From Centroberyx gerrardi (taxonomy: Eukaryota > Chordata > Actinopteri > Beryciformes > Berycidae), in NCBI RefSeq assembly GCF_048128805.1, contig NC_136010.1, positions 22,239,480 to 22,303,479 on the forward strand: DNA of 64,000 nt. Direction: 5' to 3'. Each line of letters begins with the position of its first letter. Positions within the stretch are counted from its first letter, which is position 1. Positions 47,061 to 60,667 of this stretch are shown piece by piece. The translations under genes and the position numbers were made by a program. The notes below the pieces were generated by a model. It ran no database searches and was not told where the DNA came from. It saw nothing but the letters and a program-made list of their open reading frames with translations.

Positions 47061-50000
47061 TAAAACTTGTATTATATATTTTTTGTAAGTTTTATATTAT
47101 ATGTTTTTTCTATTCTTTTTTGTATTATCTGATTATGTTTATTCCTTTTGTACAAGGAAGTATCACCAGATATAGAAAATACAGTATATTGTGACTGAAA
47201 GCATTGCGATATATTGTTTCTCTTCAGCACGGCCCTGTTTGTAGAACATGTGCTTTCAACTGTATAAACCAGCAGCGGCTGAGTCCCAGCAGCTCCTGGT
47301 GACTCTTTCTGTCCTCAAATAGCAGCGGAAGACAAAATCCGAGGCGCTTCCCCTCTCAATTCCCCTCTCTGTTTCGGTTTTCTCAAATAATGAGTAGCGG
47401 AAGAGGAAAGGAAAGAGGGAAGAGAAAAAGGAGAAAGAGAGCGAGGGAAAGAAAGACATCTCCAGTGCTGCTCACTGATCTTGCTGGTCAGCAGTGTGTT
47501 AATGGTGTTGGTTAACTGGGCCCATCACCACACACATGATACATGATCGCGTCACGTATTGATTGACATTGCAGTACAGCACAACCATCCCACCGTGTAG
47601 CACCCTTATTCTGTTACCAGGGCCAGGGTCTGACAGGGCGTCATGCTGCCTTCATCACTAATAATATTAACATGATTTCATGTTTTAATCCAGACTATTA
47701 ATGAAACTGATTTGAATTAATCAATTAATGTGTATTAAAGAGGATTACATCATTCTTATCCAAGAATCCCCCCTTTCTGAATCCCTTCTCTCATAAGAAT
47801 TGCCTGACATTGATATTAACTGCTTCGCGCCGATATGTTATAGCTATGCTCAGCTGAATTCATTATCTGAGAAATCGTGTGACGATCTTGTAGTAGTCGG
47901 TCCCTTCTGCTCCTGCTCTCTCCCCAGTGTTGGTTTTGGCTGGAGGCTGATGGATGTATGGCAGTGGGTCTTGTATATATCGCCCATAGCGCTCTGTTAC
48001 AGTACGGCCTTTCACAGCTGGTGCCGCTCTGCCTTCAGCAAAGTCTAATAGACCCCACCCGGGCCTGGAAGCCACCCAGTGTGGCCTCCATTGTTTACCC
48101 AGCCACATACCGTCACTAATGACTGATTTATGCAGTCTTATGCAGTTGCTATAGTTTGCCATGTGTGGAGAGGCAAATCAGAAACAAACACATGATAATA
48201 GCTTTGTGCTTGCAGGGGTGTGTGTGTGTATATATATATGTGTGTGTGTGTGTGTGCGCGCTGGCAGGGAAAGGTTGAAGGGGGGTAATCCAGAGGTGAC
48301 TAAACACTGTCACGCCAATAAGAGCTGATTTGAATGTGAAAGGAGTTGTGTTGTGCTATGGGACCAGAGGGTGAAGTGGCTCCCATCTGAATATTTCACT
48401 CATTAGTGGAGCGGGCTCTGCAGACCTGAACTGAAAGACAAACAGATGGAAATGACAGACTGATAGAATTCAATAGTTTGGGCAGAGAGACAGGCGGACA
48501 GAGATATCTATAGACATACAAATAGACAGGCAGATGTAAAAGATTTCATGAACTGGTTGTAGGCTGAATCACTATTCTGTTGAAGAGAAGGTTTTGTATT
48601 TCGCTTTTAAGTTTCAATGCTGTGAGCATTGAAGATTTCCTGCCAGTGAACATACCTGACACCGGGATTTTTGTGCATATAGGGTGAATCTATGGCGTCT
48701 CAATTAGGGGGGATGAGACCCTCTTCTCTATTGCAGCCCCAATTTTATGGTCTAAGCTGATAAGACGGGAGGTTTTTTACATAAAAATCTTGCCTGGAGC
48801 AGCTTTAAAGACATACAGCAGATATCAGCACAGACAGAGAGAGAAAGAACAGAATGACAGAAAAGCAGTGATTTACCAAAAACTAGGCGCAAAAACAGAC
48901 AGAACAAAAAGAGAGACTCAGGAAGGGGAAAAAGACGGCGGGCAGCTGGAGGCCTGTCAGTTGATGTGCTTTGTTCCGGGGTCAGAAACCTCCTCGTGCT
49001 TATTGACTTATTCATCCCTTCTCTTCCACAGGGACTCACAGTCTAGTTAGACGTGGACACAAAGGCAACCCAACACAGACACGTGGCTGTGGGTGTAAAT
49101 GTCTGTGTGTGTGTGTATGTGTGTGTGTCCTTGTATCCGTCAGGCTGAGGTCATACACCAAAAATAAGAGAGCTGAATGACGACATCAGAAGCGTGACTT
49201 CATCAGGTTGTCACACTGTCATATAACAGAAAAAGCAAGTGTCACTTACCAGAAAGACACTTGGCATTCCCAAGACTGAATGTGGGGAAACTGAATATAC
49301 GATGAAATCACATCTGCTGTTTGGACGGTGACACATCCAGCAGCAGTGGCAAAGACTTTACAGCTACAGGAAATGTGGAATAAAAACACAATGTGACTTT
49401 TGTATCAGTTTCTCCAAAGACACAAGAGCCATCCAGAGAAGTGTCATAGTTACCATAATATAGTGCTATTCCAAAAAGCTATGAATCAGTTTTGGGAGAA
49501 AGATGTTTCCCTGAAGTTCATCATCCGGTTTTTCTAAAATGTGGAGGATCCAGTCTGTAAAGGTGCAACTTAAATTATGCACTATCCATTAAAAACTACC
49601 TCAATTAGTTTGAATTTTGTGCCGTTTTTAATCATTTTGTGGATATTGCATTTTGGAACAAAATTCTTCATTTTTTGTTTACAGTTGATCAAAACTTGAA
49701 TCCAAAGACAAACTTGCAAAAGCACAATATCTCCACTGTAAAAAAGTGGAAAATTCATAATGGAAACAATGCTGTAGATACTGCAGCCTCCACACAGACA
49801 CACATGACCTTATTTAAAACCTGTGCTAACTTAAACAGCTTACACAAGGAGTTATTATAGGACTATTTCCAGAGTTCTAAGTCACTATAGTATAAAGTGA
49901 AATAAACAAATAAACCCTCATAAATACTACCTAACAGACGCATTGAGGCAAAATCTCATACTCTCATATATTCAAACACATGTACTCACATACACACACT

Positions 50001-50246
50001 CACACAATCTCCTCCTCTTCACACACAGACATATCTAACTCAGCGGTGCTTTATTAAAATGACAGCTCTATTACATATTCATGAGGTCTGATGTGGAGGA
50101 CATCAGGAGTGAGATCTACGGACTGACACACACACACACACACACAAGCGCACATGCACACACACACACACACACACAGATGAAATCAGCTATAGGCTGC
50201 TTACCCCACCTCTTTGCCCCACACTGTAGCATAGTCAGCACTCTAG

Positions 50247-50286
<40 letters not shown>

Positions 50287-52003
50287 TATACGTGTACAGA
50301 GTAGTAAATGTAGTAAATGTGAGGTATGTCATGAATAATGAATTTAGGTCACATGGCCAACTGGGAGGGACAGACTGGGAATAGCTTTTTCTTTCTTCCT
50401 TTTAGTGTGTGTGTGTGTGTGTGTTTGCCTGGGCTTACGTGTGCACTGGGGGGAAGTATCCTCCTCCATCTCCCTTCCCCTCCCTCTGCCTTGCCTTCCC
50501 TTAATCTCTCCATCCACACTTCCCATTCTTTCCTCCAGATCGGAATCTATCAATGAACTAATTTCTCGCTCTGTCAGGCACCATCCCTCCACCCCCACCC
50601 CCCGCCTCAGGCCTCCCAATAGACCGTTCCCACCTGCCCCCCCTCCCCTCAGGCCTCCCGGCGGACCGTCCCACCTGCCCGCCCTCTAAAGCCCCTCAGG
50701 TTCGATGGGACGGCCCGGGAGCCTGAAGGAGGCGGTGGGGCGACTATAGGAAATTGGTACAGTATGTTCAATGTTAACCGGTACAGAACGGAAAGATGGC
50801 CGCCTGCGGGGTTTGAGCCGGCACCACGCCACTTTCTGTATTTACTGTGTAGAAATGCATGGTTATATCTGGTAAAAAAAACAAAAGATGCATGTTTGTT
50901 TTGAGTTTGTTCCAACAGCGAACGTGCTTTAAGCTGTACAGTCAGTGTAAATAATTAAAAATATGAATGTTATATATCGGCGACTGGCGACACAATGCTC
51001 CAGCATGCAATGTTAATAGGATTTAAAAACTCATCTCACCTATCGCTCATCTCCAAATCCTAAATGGACTTTTATGGCTCCCTGTCTGATTTAATTTAAG
51101 CGAGCCGTAATGCATCAAATTCCCAGAACGGAGACAACGCTGCTCACACTGCGCGTTGAATTTCATCGTACACAACGGATTACAAACGAGAATTTTCTAT
51201 AAGCGCAGGTCAAGTATCTTTAAGCTGCCAAACTAATAAAAAACACGGTCACACACTCTTAAAGAAGAGCAGTTCCGCCACAATGCAGCATCAAATATCA
51301 AATTAAGACTTTATTCATTAATGAGTACAGGCCCTCCCCACTCTCCTTAACTCAGCGGCGCAGTAGGAGGCCCATGAATATTTAAATTACAGGAAGTCCA
51401 GATGAATACCCTCCTCTTTCTTTACAACCACAATCCAGAATCAGAACAAATACTGTCACACTGTCTGAGCAATGAATGGAGAAGAAGCACGAAACAAAGC
51501 CCTAATGTGACCTAAAGCCTCGACCTGCTTCTCTGGTCAGCAGGGAAAAAACTCCTAACCAATGTTTCTCACACAGCATCTATTCTCTTTATGTCTGTTA
51601 CAGTGTCTCTCTGCCATCATTACATCTGGGGAACCCCCATCGCAGGTCGTTATCTTTCCCCCGTTAAGACCCCCCCCCCCCCCCCCCCCCATACACAGAC
51701 ACACACACACACACATACACCCTATGTCCCGCTGTTCTGTGTGGCTCATTTATTTTGTAAATAAGCCTGGCAGGTAACAGCAGCCCCCCTCCCCCAGGGC
51801 CAGGGGCAGGTGTGTGTGTGTGTGTGTGCGTGTGCGTGTGTGCACACGCACGCACGTGTGTAAGTGAGCATGACGTGGGGCAGATGTGTGTGTGAGTCAG
51901 GGGTCATAATTGACAACAACAGCAGACTAGATGGGTGGGGATCTGACAACAATAGAGACTGAAATGGGGGTCGTGTGTGTTTCCTGTCTGTGTGCCCTGC
52001 CTC

Positions 52004-52035
<32 letters not shown>

Positions 52036-53254
52036 CATGCGTGTGTGTGTGCACGCGCGACAGAGAAATAGAAAGAGAGAGGGAGAAAGAAAAATAGACA
52101 TGCGCTGGGGACAGGTTGCGTAATTATTAGATGTAGGAGGGGGTCTACATTAGCCAGCTGTCACTCCTCACCCCCCACCCAGTGTGTGTGTGTGTGTGTG
52201 TGTGTGTTTTAAGAGAAGGCCCTCAGAGGGGGCTTGGCAGAAGAGTGAGGACGGTTACACTCAGAGATTGATAAGTTATGACAACTCCAGTAGCCTCCTC
52301 TGCCCTTGTTGTCTGTTCTCGTTTCAAGGACTTCAGGTCATCAGCATGGTGTCAGCATGGTCCGACCGCTTCGAACATACTGTACTGTCACGTCTGGCAG
52401 GCATTTTGCATCTCTAATTTTCATATGCATTTGTATAGCTGTTTTAAAAACAACAGCACACTTATTGACTGAAAATGTTGCATGAAAATTCAAAAAGAGT
52501 AAAGGAAAGGGAACGCTGCTTTGGCTTAGAGAATGTAGAAATATGGAAAAACGGGCTACTTTCATGCATTTTTGCAAGATTATAAATGCACCCAAATGTG
52601 TTTTTAACCTTGCGAGATGCATTAACCAAACAAACTAAGCCTTTTTCAAATATTTTCAGAAGAGGGAGTCGCCTTGGATTCACTTGTTTTGTTTCATGAA
52701 AATGTTCCCATAGATGGAGCCAGAACCTGGTTTCAAGGGGTTTTGAAGTGCCAGTTACACTTATTTTTAGCCTGACCGTGAGTTTTTGAAAGCACACAAT
52801 GGGTTTTAAAAGGGTTTTACGAGCCCACGGATCAACCCACAGAGGAGCGTGTAATCCCTCACTTCAAGTCAAAACATGAAACTGGCCGAAAATGGGAGTT
52901 GGGAGGTTTGGGTCTGGTGTGGCGGCGATATGCTGCAGGAACAAAGGCGGCGGGGCTGATCCATCTCTGTCTGGTTTCACCCCGACACTCATGCTGTCAT
53001 GGGGTCAGTGTTCAGTCAGCAGGCAAGGACAAAAGAGAAGATGTTTAAATTAATGGAAATGCAGTCGATAGGCGATGTGTCAGACACACACACACACACA
53101 CACACACGGTCTCTCTTTGTAATCATTAGTAGAGAAGATGCTTCCTGCTGCTTTGATCTGATCTTCTGTCTTTATCGGGATGACCTAATCCCTAAATCTG
53201 TCACATACACGCGCGTACACGCACGCACATACACACACACACATGCGCGGGTGA

Positions 53255-53285
<31 letters not shown>

Positions 53286-53754
53286 TTGGCGTCCACTGTG
53301 GCTGTCAATTATATCAGAATGATCTTTGGATTGTCCTTCCAAACTGCATTTACATTTTAAAATGAATTTCCAACGCGGCATACACACACACACGCACACA
53401 CACACACACCCTGGAGTTAGTGGTGAATTTTTTATTTATAATTCCAATAATATTCACTGTAATCTCTTTCCTGGAGTGGATTAATATTTGTCTTGTTCTG
53501 CAATGATTGATGTTTGGTGAAATTAATGATCTCTTTGCTTTCTTTTCTTCTTCCTCCATGTCCTGCCCTTCCTTTACCCCCCCCCCCCATCTCTCCTTTG
53601 TTCTCGGGGTCAATCTCTGTCCCTCCTCTTTGCTCTCTCTCCCTCTCTCTCTTTCTCACCCGGGTTTCTTTTATCCTGGTTTTATCCCCCCCACCACCCC
53701 CCCCCCCCCCACTCCCTCTTCTTTCCTTCTCTCTTTCTGTCTCTTCTGCACAGT
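47061..53754. other. No gene seen; possible long first intron or promoter side of l1cam
   Basis: Mixed sequence with many CA/TG tracts (50,128-50,180, 50,250-50,284, 53,085-53,107, 53,254-53,282). A block at about 50,930-51,400 is AT-rich, free of simple repeats and contains TAAT-type words; it may be conserved non-coding DNA, but that cannot be shown here. Positions 52,795-52,905 share a motif with 57,505-57,605. Confidence 0.5.
51669..52206. repeat. Cluster of poly-C, CA and TG tracts
   Basis: A C run of about 22 at 51,669-51,690, AC at 51,698-51,716, TG with GCGTGTGCAC cores at 51,810-51,860, TG/GCGCGCAC at 52,003-52,060 and TG at 52,180-52,206. Confidence 0.9.
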
Positions 53755-56700
53755 GGGAGCGAGCAGCCGGAGAAGGGATTTGCGGACCTGAGAGGGCGAG
53801 TGCAGCCTGAATCGGAGGCTCCGTTTGGACCTGCGATAAAACACACACACACTGACGGAGTTAAACCAGACACACACTCACTCACACCGTCTGTTTTTCC
53901 TCACTCTCCAGAGGCTCTGAGAGGTCCCCGGTGTGTGTGTGTGTGTGTGTGTGTCTCTGCCTGAGGGTGTGTGTGTGTGTGTGTGTTTGTGTGTGTTGAT
54001 GAGTGTGTGGGTGTCTCGCGTTGCTTTTGATGGGACATTGAGAGATGTGTGTGTCACAGCGTCGGTGGACGGGCTATAGGGGGCCATGCTCCCCTGCCCT
54101 CCTCCTCCTCCTGCTCTTCCTCCTCCCCCTCTCCTTCCTCTCCTCCACTCCTCCATTCGCTCAGGGAGCCATCCATATCCCCAAAGACTGTGAGTACCTC
54201 CACTGTAAACACCATGTAAACACTGTACATGTGGATGCATTAACACTTTGATCGGAGGTGAAACCTTTATAGGGATAAAGACTTAGAAAAAGGCCTCAAA
54301 CTCTTTCTATGATGCTTTTAGTCTTTGCCTAACACACAGATGCTCATGCACACATCAGTAAATACACACACACACACACATACATCTTCATACATATATG
54401 GATAGCACCATAAATGTGTGGACATTTCATTGATTTACAGTTATTACTCGACCCCTAACCATAAATTTAACCCTATACCACTAATTCTGTATTGATACTC
54501 TATGGGGAAGATGGAAGATACTGGCTTCCTACTTGAAAATACCTTTCATCTCAGCTTTCAGGTCCTTTCAGGTCTGCTCAGCTCAAGTTTCATTAAAATC
54601 TCACAAATATTATCTGCGAACTCCGATTTCTACGACTTCCTGAATTTGTGTATCATGGACAAGGAAATACCAAGCGTAGGGAATCAAATTCATTTCAACT
54701 AAAATGCACAAAGTGAACAATTTTCGTCACCAAAGTAACTTTGTGGCTGGATTTTCTTGTGTCTGGTTAACATTGCAATGTTTAGTTTGCTGTAAAACAT
54801 GAAGTGTATCACTCACTCAAGTGCATGAGTGAAAAACAGATCAGCAGCAACCAAAGTGTAAAGAAATCTTTAGTCAGGAAACTACAATCGTGGAGATTTG
54901 ACAACTTGAAATGAATTAGAAATACATGAACACTTTGTTGCTGTGAGTTGTCAAGTCTTTCCCCCAATTATTCCCATATGACATGAAGTGTGGGTAAGTT
55001 ACTTTGCTGTTATTTTGCCGGAATGTTCTTAAAGGAATAGTTCACCCAAAAATGAAAAATCAGTTATTATCTACTCACCCCCATGCCAGTAGAAAATCGG
55101 GTAAAGTTTCTTAGTCCATAAAACAATCCCGGAGATCCCTGGAAGAAGTACAATGCAGCTTTCTCCAAAACAACTGCAGTTGCCGGAGACCTGTCTTCAG
55201 ACCATGCTTCAGACTTAATAACCACAAAATGGCTCCATGCAGCTCTCCCAAGATAATCCAAGTCTGTTGAAGCCAGCAGATCCCAAATTGACTTGAAAAC
55301 AACAATTACTTTGTATTTAATGGTCAAATTCAATAAGTCAGCACCCATATTAATGTTTGATGTCATAATAATAATGAAAAATGCCATAAAATGTGTCATT
55401 TTTAACTATACAGACTGCACGTATTACACTGTGCAGAATACATAGGCTACAGAACGAGACTAAAGTGGACATCAATGATTGATGATGATGATGATGATGA
55501 TCAACATTACTGTGGGTGCTCACTTATTGAATTTGACGATTAAATACAAAGTAATTGGTTTAAAACAGTATTTATACCTATTTTCTAATCTCCCGCTTTT
55601 ATTTTGAAGGCTAAACGGCCAAACCGCTGGGGTGCGCGCACACGTGACGTATTTTGAAATAACAGCTAGTGGCGATTTCAGCTAAATAATGGTGTAAATG
55701 TCGGTCTTTTCAAGTCAATTTGGGACCTGGCTTCACTTGGATCCGTATGGGAGAGCTGCATGGAGCCATTTAGTGGTTATTTAGTCTGAAGCATGGTCTA
55801 AAGGCAGGTCGGCAACTGCAGGGGACTGTTTTATGGACTAAGAAACTTTACCCAATTTTCTACCAGCATGGAGGTGAGTAGATAATGACTGAATTTTCAA
55901 TTTTGGGTGAACTATAGTAGAAGTAAAATTACTGGAGAAACATCAACTTAACTAAAGGTAAAAAGTAGCTTATTTACTGAGTTACTTTAAAAACAGACAG
56001 TGCTACATTGCATCTTTCCCATGAAATGCTAAAAGGATGAGAAGACAGAGCCCAAACTAGATTATTTTTAATTGCTGTGTGATACAATATGGGAAGTTAA
56101 TGATCTATGATGAAAACAAAATCGAAAATGCCCGTCTCCACTGGTGAATAATATTATTACATTGAGTTTTCTTTTGCTATTAGCTATCCAACTAGCTAGC
56201 AAGGCCAGTGAACTAGCTGGACAACAACGCTGCAAAAACAAACCAATAACACTGTAGCTGGATGACTGGCTTTTTGGCTAATGTTATCTAAGCCACTACA
56301 CACACACATAAATACACTTTCACATATCCACACAATCAGGTTAGAACTGGCCTCCTGCCCCAGAGGTTAAGTTCAAAGGTCAGGAGTCATGATGGTCCCA
56401 GAGGAGAGGAAGAGGGGAGGAGAGGAGGGCAGGAGAGAGGGAAGGAGGAGGGATCAGATTCAGCTTGACCTTCAGTGAACGACCTTCTCTTCTGGGTGTG
56501 GCACAGAGAGAGAGAGAGTAGGGAGAGAGTAACGGAGGTAAAGAGAGAGGGATGAGAGGGATGGAAAGCAGGTGTTGAGAAGAAAGAGATAGAGATGGAT
56601 GCAAGAAGAGAGGGAAGGATAGAGAAAGGCAGAGGAGATGAGGAGAGAATAATGGAGAAAGAGGGAAGAGAGAGAGAGAGAGAGCGAGAGGGGGGAGAAA

Positions 56701-57083
56701 GCAAGGGAAGAGTGGAAAGAAGGAGAGAGACAGAGATGTAAATTGATCTGGGACGCCAGTTTGTCTGAGTCAGAAATGGAGAGGAAGGCGAATCCTCCAG
56801 ACGTCTTAGTCTTTATAATGTCAACATGTTTTTATAATCAAATAAACAAACGAATGTGCTCCTCCTCTGAAAAACAGCAAGTTAAATCTGTTTTTCCTCC
56901 GACGTCAGCATCTGCAGGTTAAAAATATTGTGTGTGTGTGTGTGAGTTTACAGCATATTTAAACGTCTGCCCTTGTCTTAAGTGTTTCCTTTCTGCTCTC
57001 CTTTCCTTGCTCTCTCGTGGACAAACAGATAAAGTGCATAACAGTAAGTGACTTTCCTTGCAGCAATTACCAAGAGGCGTGTG

Positions 57084-57118
<35 letters not shown>

Positions 57119-58356
57119 TCGCTCTTGACCGCTTACGTCAGTGACACTGTGTTCCCTACAAACATGTTATCTATGATGGACGCCTTTAGTCCAGTCTGTC
57201 TTATTGTTACTGCTGTATCTGTGACCGCCCTCCATCCTCCGCCCCTCCATCCCTCCAGCAATCATGCCACAGTACACACACACACACACACAGAGTGAAG
57301 ACCTGGGGCAAACGGCGTTCACCAACACTTTCCACTGTTTGCTTTAGTCTGCTTGTGCCAGATGGGTGACAGCATTTGAAATTCAATTTACGTCTCTGTC
57401 CCTGACACCTTACCTGACAACATCTGGCTTTTGCTGATGTGTTAAACCCCACCCATCTGGCACACCATGCAAGTTAAAACAAATTATCATTTAGACTTTT
57501 TCCAGCGGGGGTTTGAAAGTTTTGTAGAATTTCCTTAACCCATAGAGAAGCATGTAATCCTTCAACTGAAGAAGAAATGAAAATCAACAAGACTGGGAGA
57601 TTTCTACATGACAACAGCGAAATTAGTATTTGCACTGCTATTTGACCCAGGTCTGGCTGGATATAATGCATGTAGCAGTGAAGTGTGTGTACCACAGACC
57701 GGAGAGCAGCTGTAATTCCCCACACATTTATCACACTTTCAACAAGCTTACTTGTTTTCATTCACTCATTTCCCTCAGCCAGGCACTTAGAGCAGGATGT
57801 GGAAATGGTCCATTATATGTGATTAATTTGCTATGCAGGTTTGAGTATAATCATTAAATACAATTTTGAAATTAAACATTTGATGTGCAACAGCCCCAAG
57901 AGATAGAATCAAACACATGTCTAGACCTGGCCATACAAATAACTAGGTCCCACTCTTTAAAATAAACTGCTGTATTGCTGTCCTTACTCCCAGTTATTGA
58001 CAAGAGTATTGTGCTTTAATATATGCCTAGTGAGTTAAACTACATACAAATAAACTTCATTTTATGGATAGATATATGATGGGAGACTGGCTACCTCTGC
58101 GTTGTTCATGTTTGTTCATCAGACAGTAATTGCTGTTCATTCAGTACTGTTTCCCATAGCCTGTGTAGGCTGTTTCGTTACAGTTTGGTGTGTGTGTGTG
58201 TGTGTGTGTTCAGTGTCGCAGCCTCCAGTGCTGACAGAGATGCCGACATCATACACTGCCTTTTCTCGAGAAGAAATCAGTCTGACCTGCGAGGCCACCG
58301 GCAACCCGACACCCATGTACGTACACTGGCTAGACTTGTGTGTCGTTTCCACAGCA

Positions 58357-58416
<60 letters not shown>

Positions 58417-59693
58417 ATGCAGTATGTGATAGAGAGAGTGGATAAACACAATGGACAAACAAGATGTGTGCGTCTGGCAGTTCGGCCACTTCCTTCCTCT
58501 GGTCTTTCTGTTGGCATGGCAATAAATGTTCTTCTAATAAAATCACCACAATAACAAAATCAACTCTGTCCCTCTCCATTTCTCTCTTTTTCCTTGCTCT
58601 CTCTCTGTCCCTCCCTCTCTTTCTCCCTCACTTCCCTTGCCCCCCCCCCCCCCACACACACACACACAGGACAAGGGGATTTGTGTCACCAAAACATTTT
58701 CAAGAACATGATTACAAACAAATAAAACAATAATCAAGCATATGATCATTAAGAAATCTAATCAAAATATGATAACAGTGGATACTGCACAACAGCAATC
58801 CATATATACTCATATTTGTTAAGATAATGTTGGAATATACACAATGTAATCTTAATAATCATAGATTTTATTTATTTTATTACTTTATTTTCATGAATGC
58901 TAAGGCATTCAGCCAATTTAATTTCTCTGATTAATGTTTAATAGCACTTTAGTTTATTCTGAATTTTAATTTCATTTTTCCTGTGTAGCATCTTTTAAAG
59001 TGGAGGTCAATGCACTTTGCTTTGGCTCTCAAAGGATAAGGCTGGTGTTTTTTAATGCATTGCTTACCGTCAACAAATCCTATGAAAATAACAAAATCAG
59101 CAATGATTTTGTTTTGCCAACAAGTCTCGTCCATGTAGCCGGTGCCCAATGCAGCCATGTCCCAGCAGCCATAGAACTCCATTGTATTAAAAAAACGGTT
59201 AAAAACACTTCAAAGAGCCATGCCGTTGCTCTGGGCAACATATTTCATCATCGTGATGCACCGGGCTGGCCGACTTTTTCCTCAAACAACTTAATAAGCC
59301 GGCTGTAAACACGTTTGCGATCTCAGGAAAGTAGTTCTGTAGCACCGAAGATAGTCCCCGGCGTAATGAAGAATTTGTTCCCATTTGAATTTGATTTGGT
59401 AATAACTACAACAGCCTGACTTTTTGTGGTAACAGTTAGCGATTTTTAAAATTGAAACTATGTCTTTGTGAGTTTTATTTCAAGGTTTTTAGCTTACAAC
59501 TGGAGCCAATGACTTCCGGGTTGATGGCTAAAAATGGTACGTGGGAAGTCAGAAAGTAACGGGAGTAGAGCAAACGCATTGTTGATTTTGTTGTTTTCGT
59601 AGGATTTGTTGACGGTAAGCAATGCATTAAAAAACACAAGCCTTATCCTTTAATGCCCATTTGTCCTTGGATTGGTGTTGACACATCGTGATG

Positions 59694-59742
<49 letters not shown>

Positions 59743-59778
59743 TCTCTCTTCTCCCCATCTCCCACTCCCCACTCACTC

Positions 59779-59833
<55 letters not shown>

Positions 59834-59928
59834 CAGTTAGTTTCTGCTCAATTCAGTTCAGTTGGTCTTATTTGCATGAATGTTAAAAGAACAGCATTGC
59901 CAAAGCATCTGAATACAACTGAATAAAA

Positions 59929-60016
<88 letters not shown>

Positions 60017-60197
60017 CTGTAGTTTCCGCTGGGTGAAGGATGGGGAGGCGTTCGGTCCGGAGCGTAAGGCGTCCGGCTCTTTGCGAGCCGAGGGGGAGGA
60101 GCCTCTCAGCGATTACCAAGGCTCCTACCGCTGCTACGCCTCCAACACGCTGGGGACCGCCATGACACACACCATAAAGCTCATCACCGAGCGTGAG

Positions 60198-60230
<33 letters not shown>

Positions 60231-60621
60231 CATAGATACACACACTCACACATACAGTAGCATTTACACACAGACGCACACTCACAGTCACATGCATACC
60301 CAAATATATGCACATAGACACTTAGACAGTCACATTCAAACACACTCAGTCATACACATGCACACACACATGCTGCAGACACACCTACACACACACACAC
60401 ACACACACACACACGTACATGCGCGTACATGCGCACTTACAGTATAGGCCTCCAAACATTCATCATTCATACACATAGAGTCACAGTCACACATATATAC
60501 AAATACAGTATATACCAAGCCATCTTCACACACGCTGATTCATACGTGTCACATGATTGTGGTGACAAAGCTCATGAAGGACGCACTTTGTACAGTGAGA
60601 TACACACACACTCTCCCTCCT

Positions 60622-60667
<46 letters not shown>

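Noticed and set aside
53432..53885. Several Pro/Ser- or Gly/Glu/Arg-rich frames just upstream of l1cam
   Set aside because: They follow the C-run and pyrimidine tract that form the acceptor of the signal-peptide exon.
54084..54086. Alternative ATG in the l1cam signal exon
   Set aside because: It is out of frame with AIHIPKD and the rest of L1.
38000..60000. An RE1/NRSF silencer near l1cam, known in mammalian L1
   Set aside because: No match to the spaced AGCACC and GGACAG half-sites was found by eye; absence is not proof.
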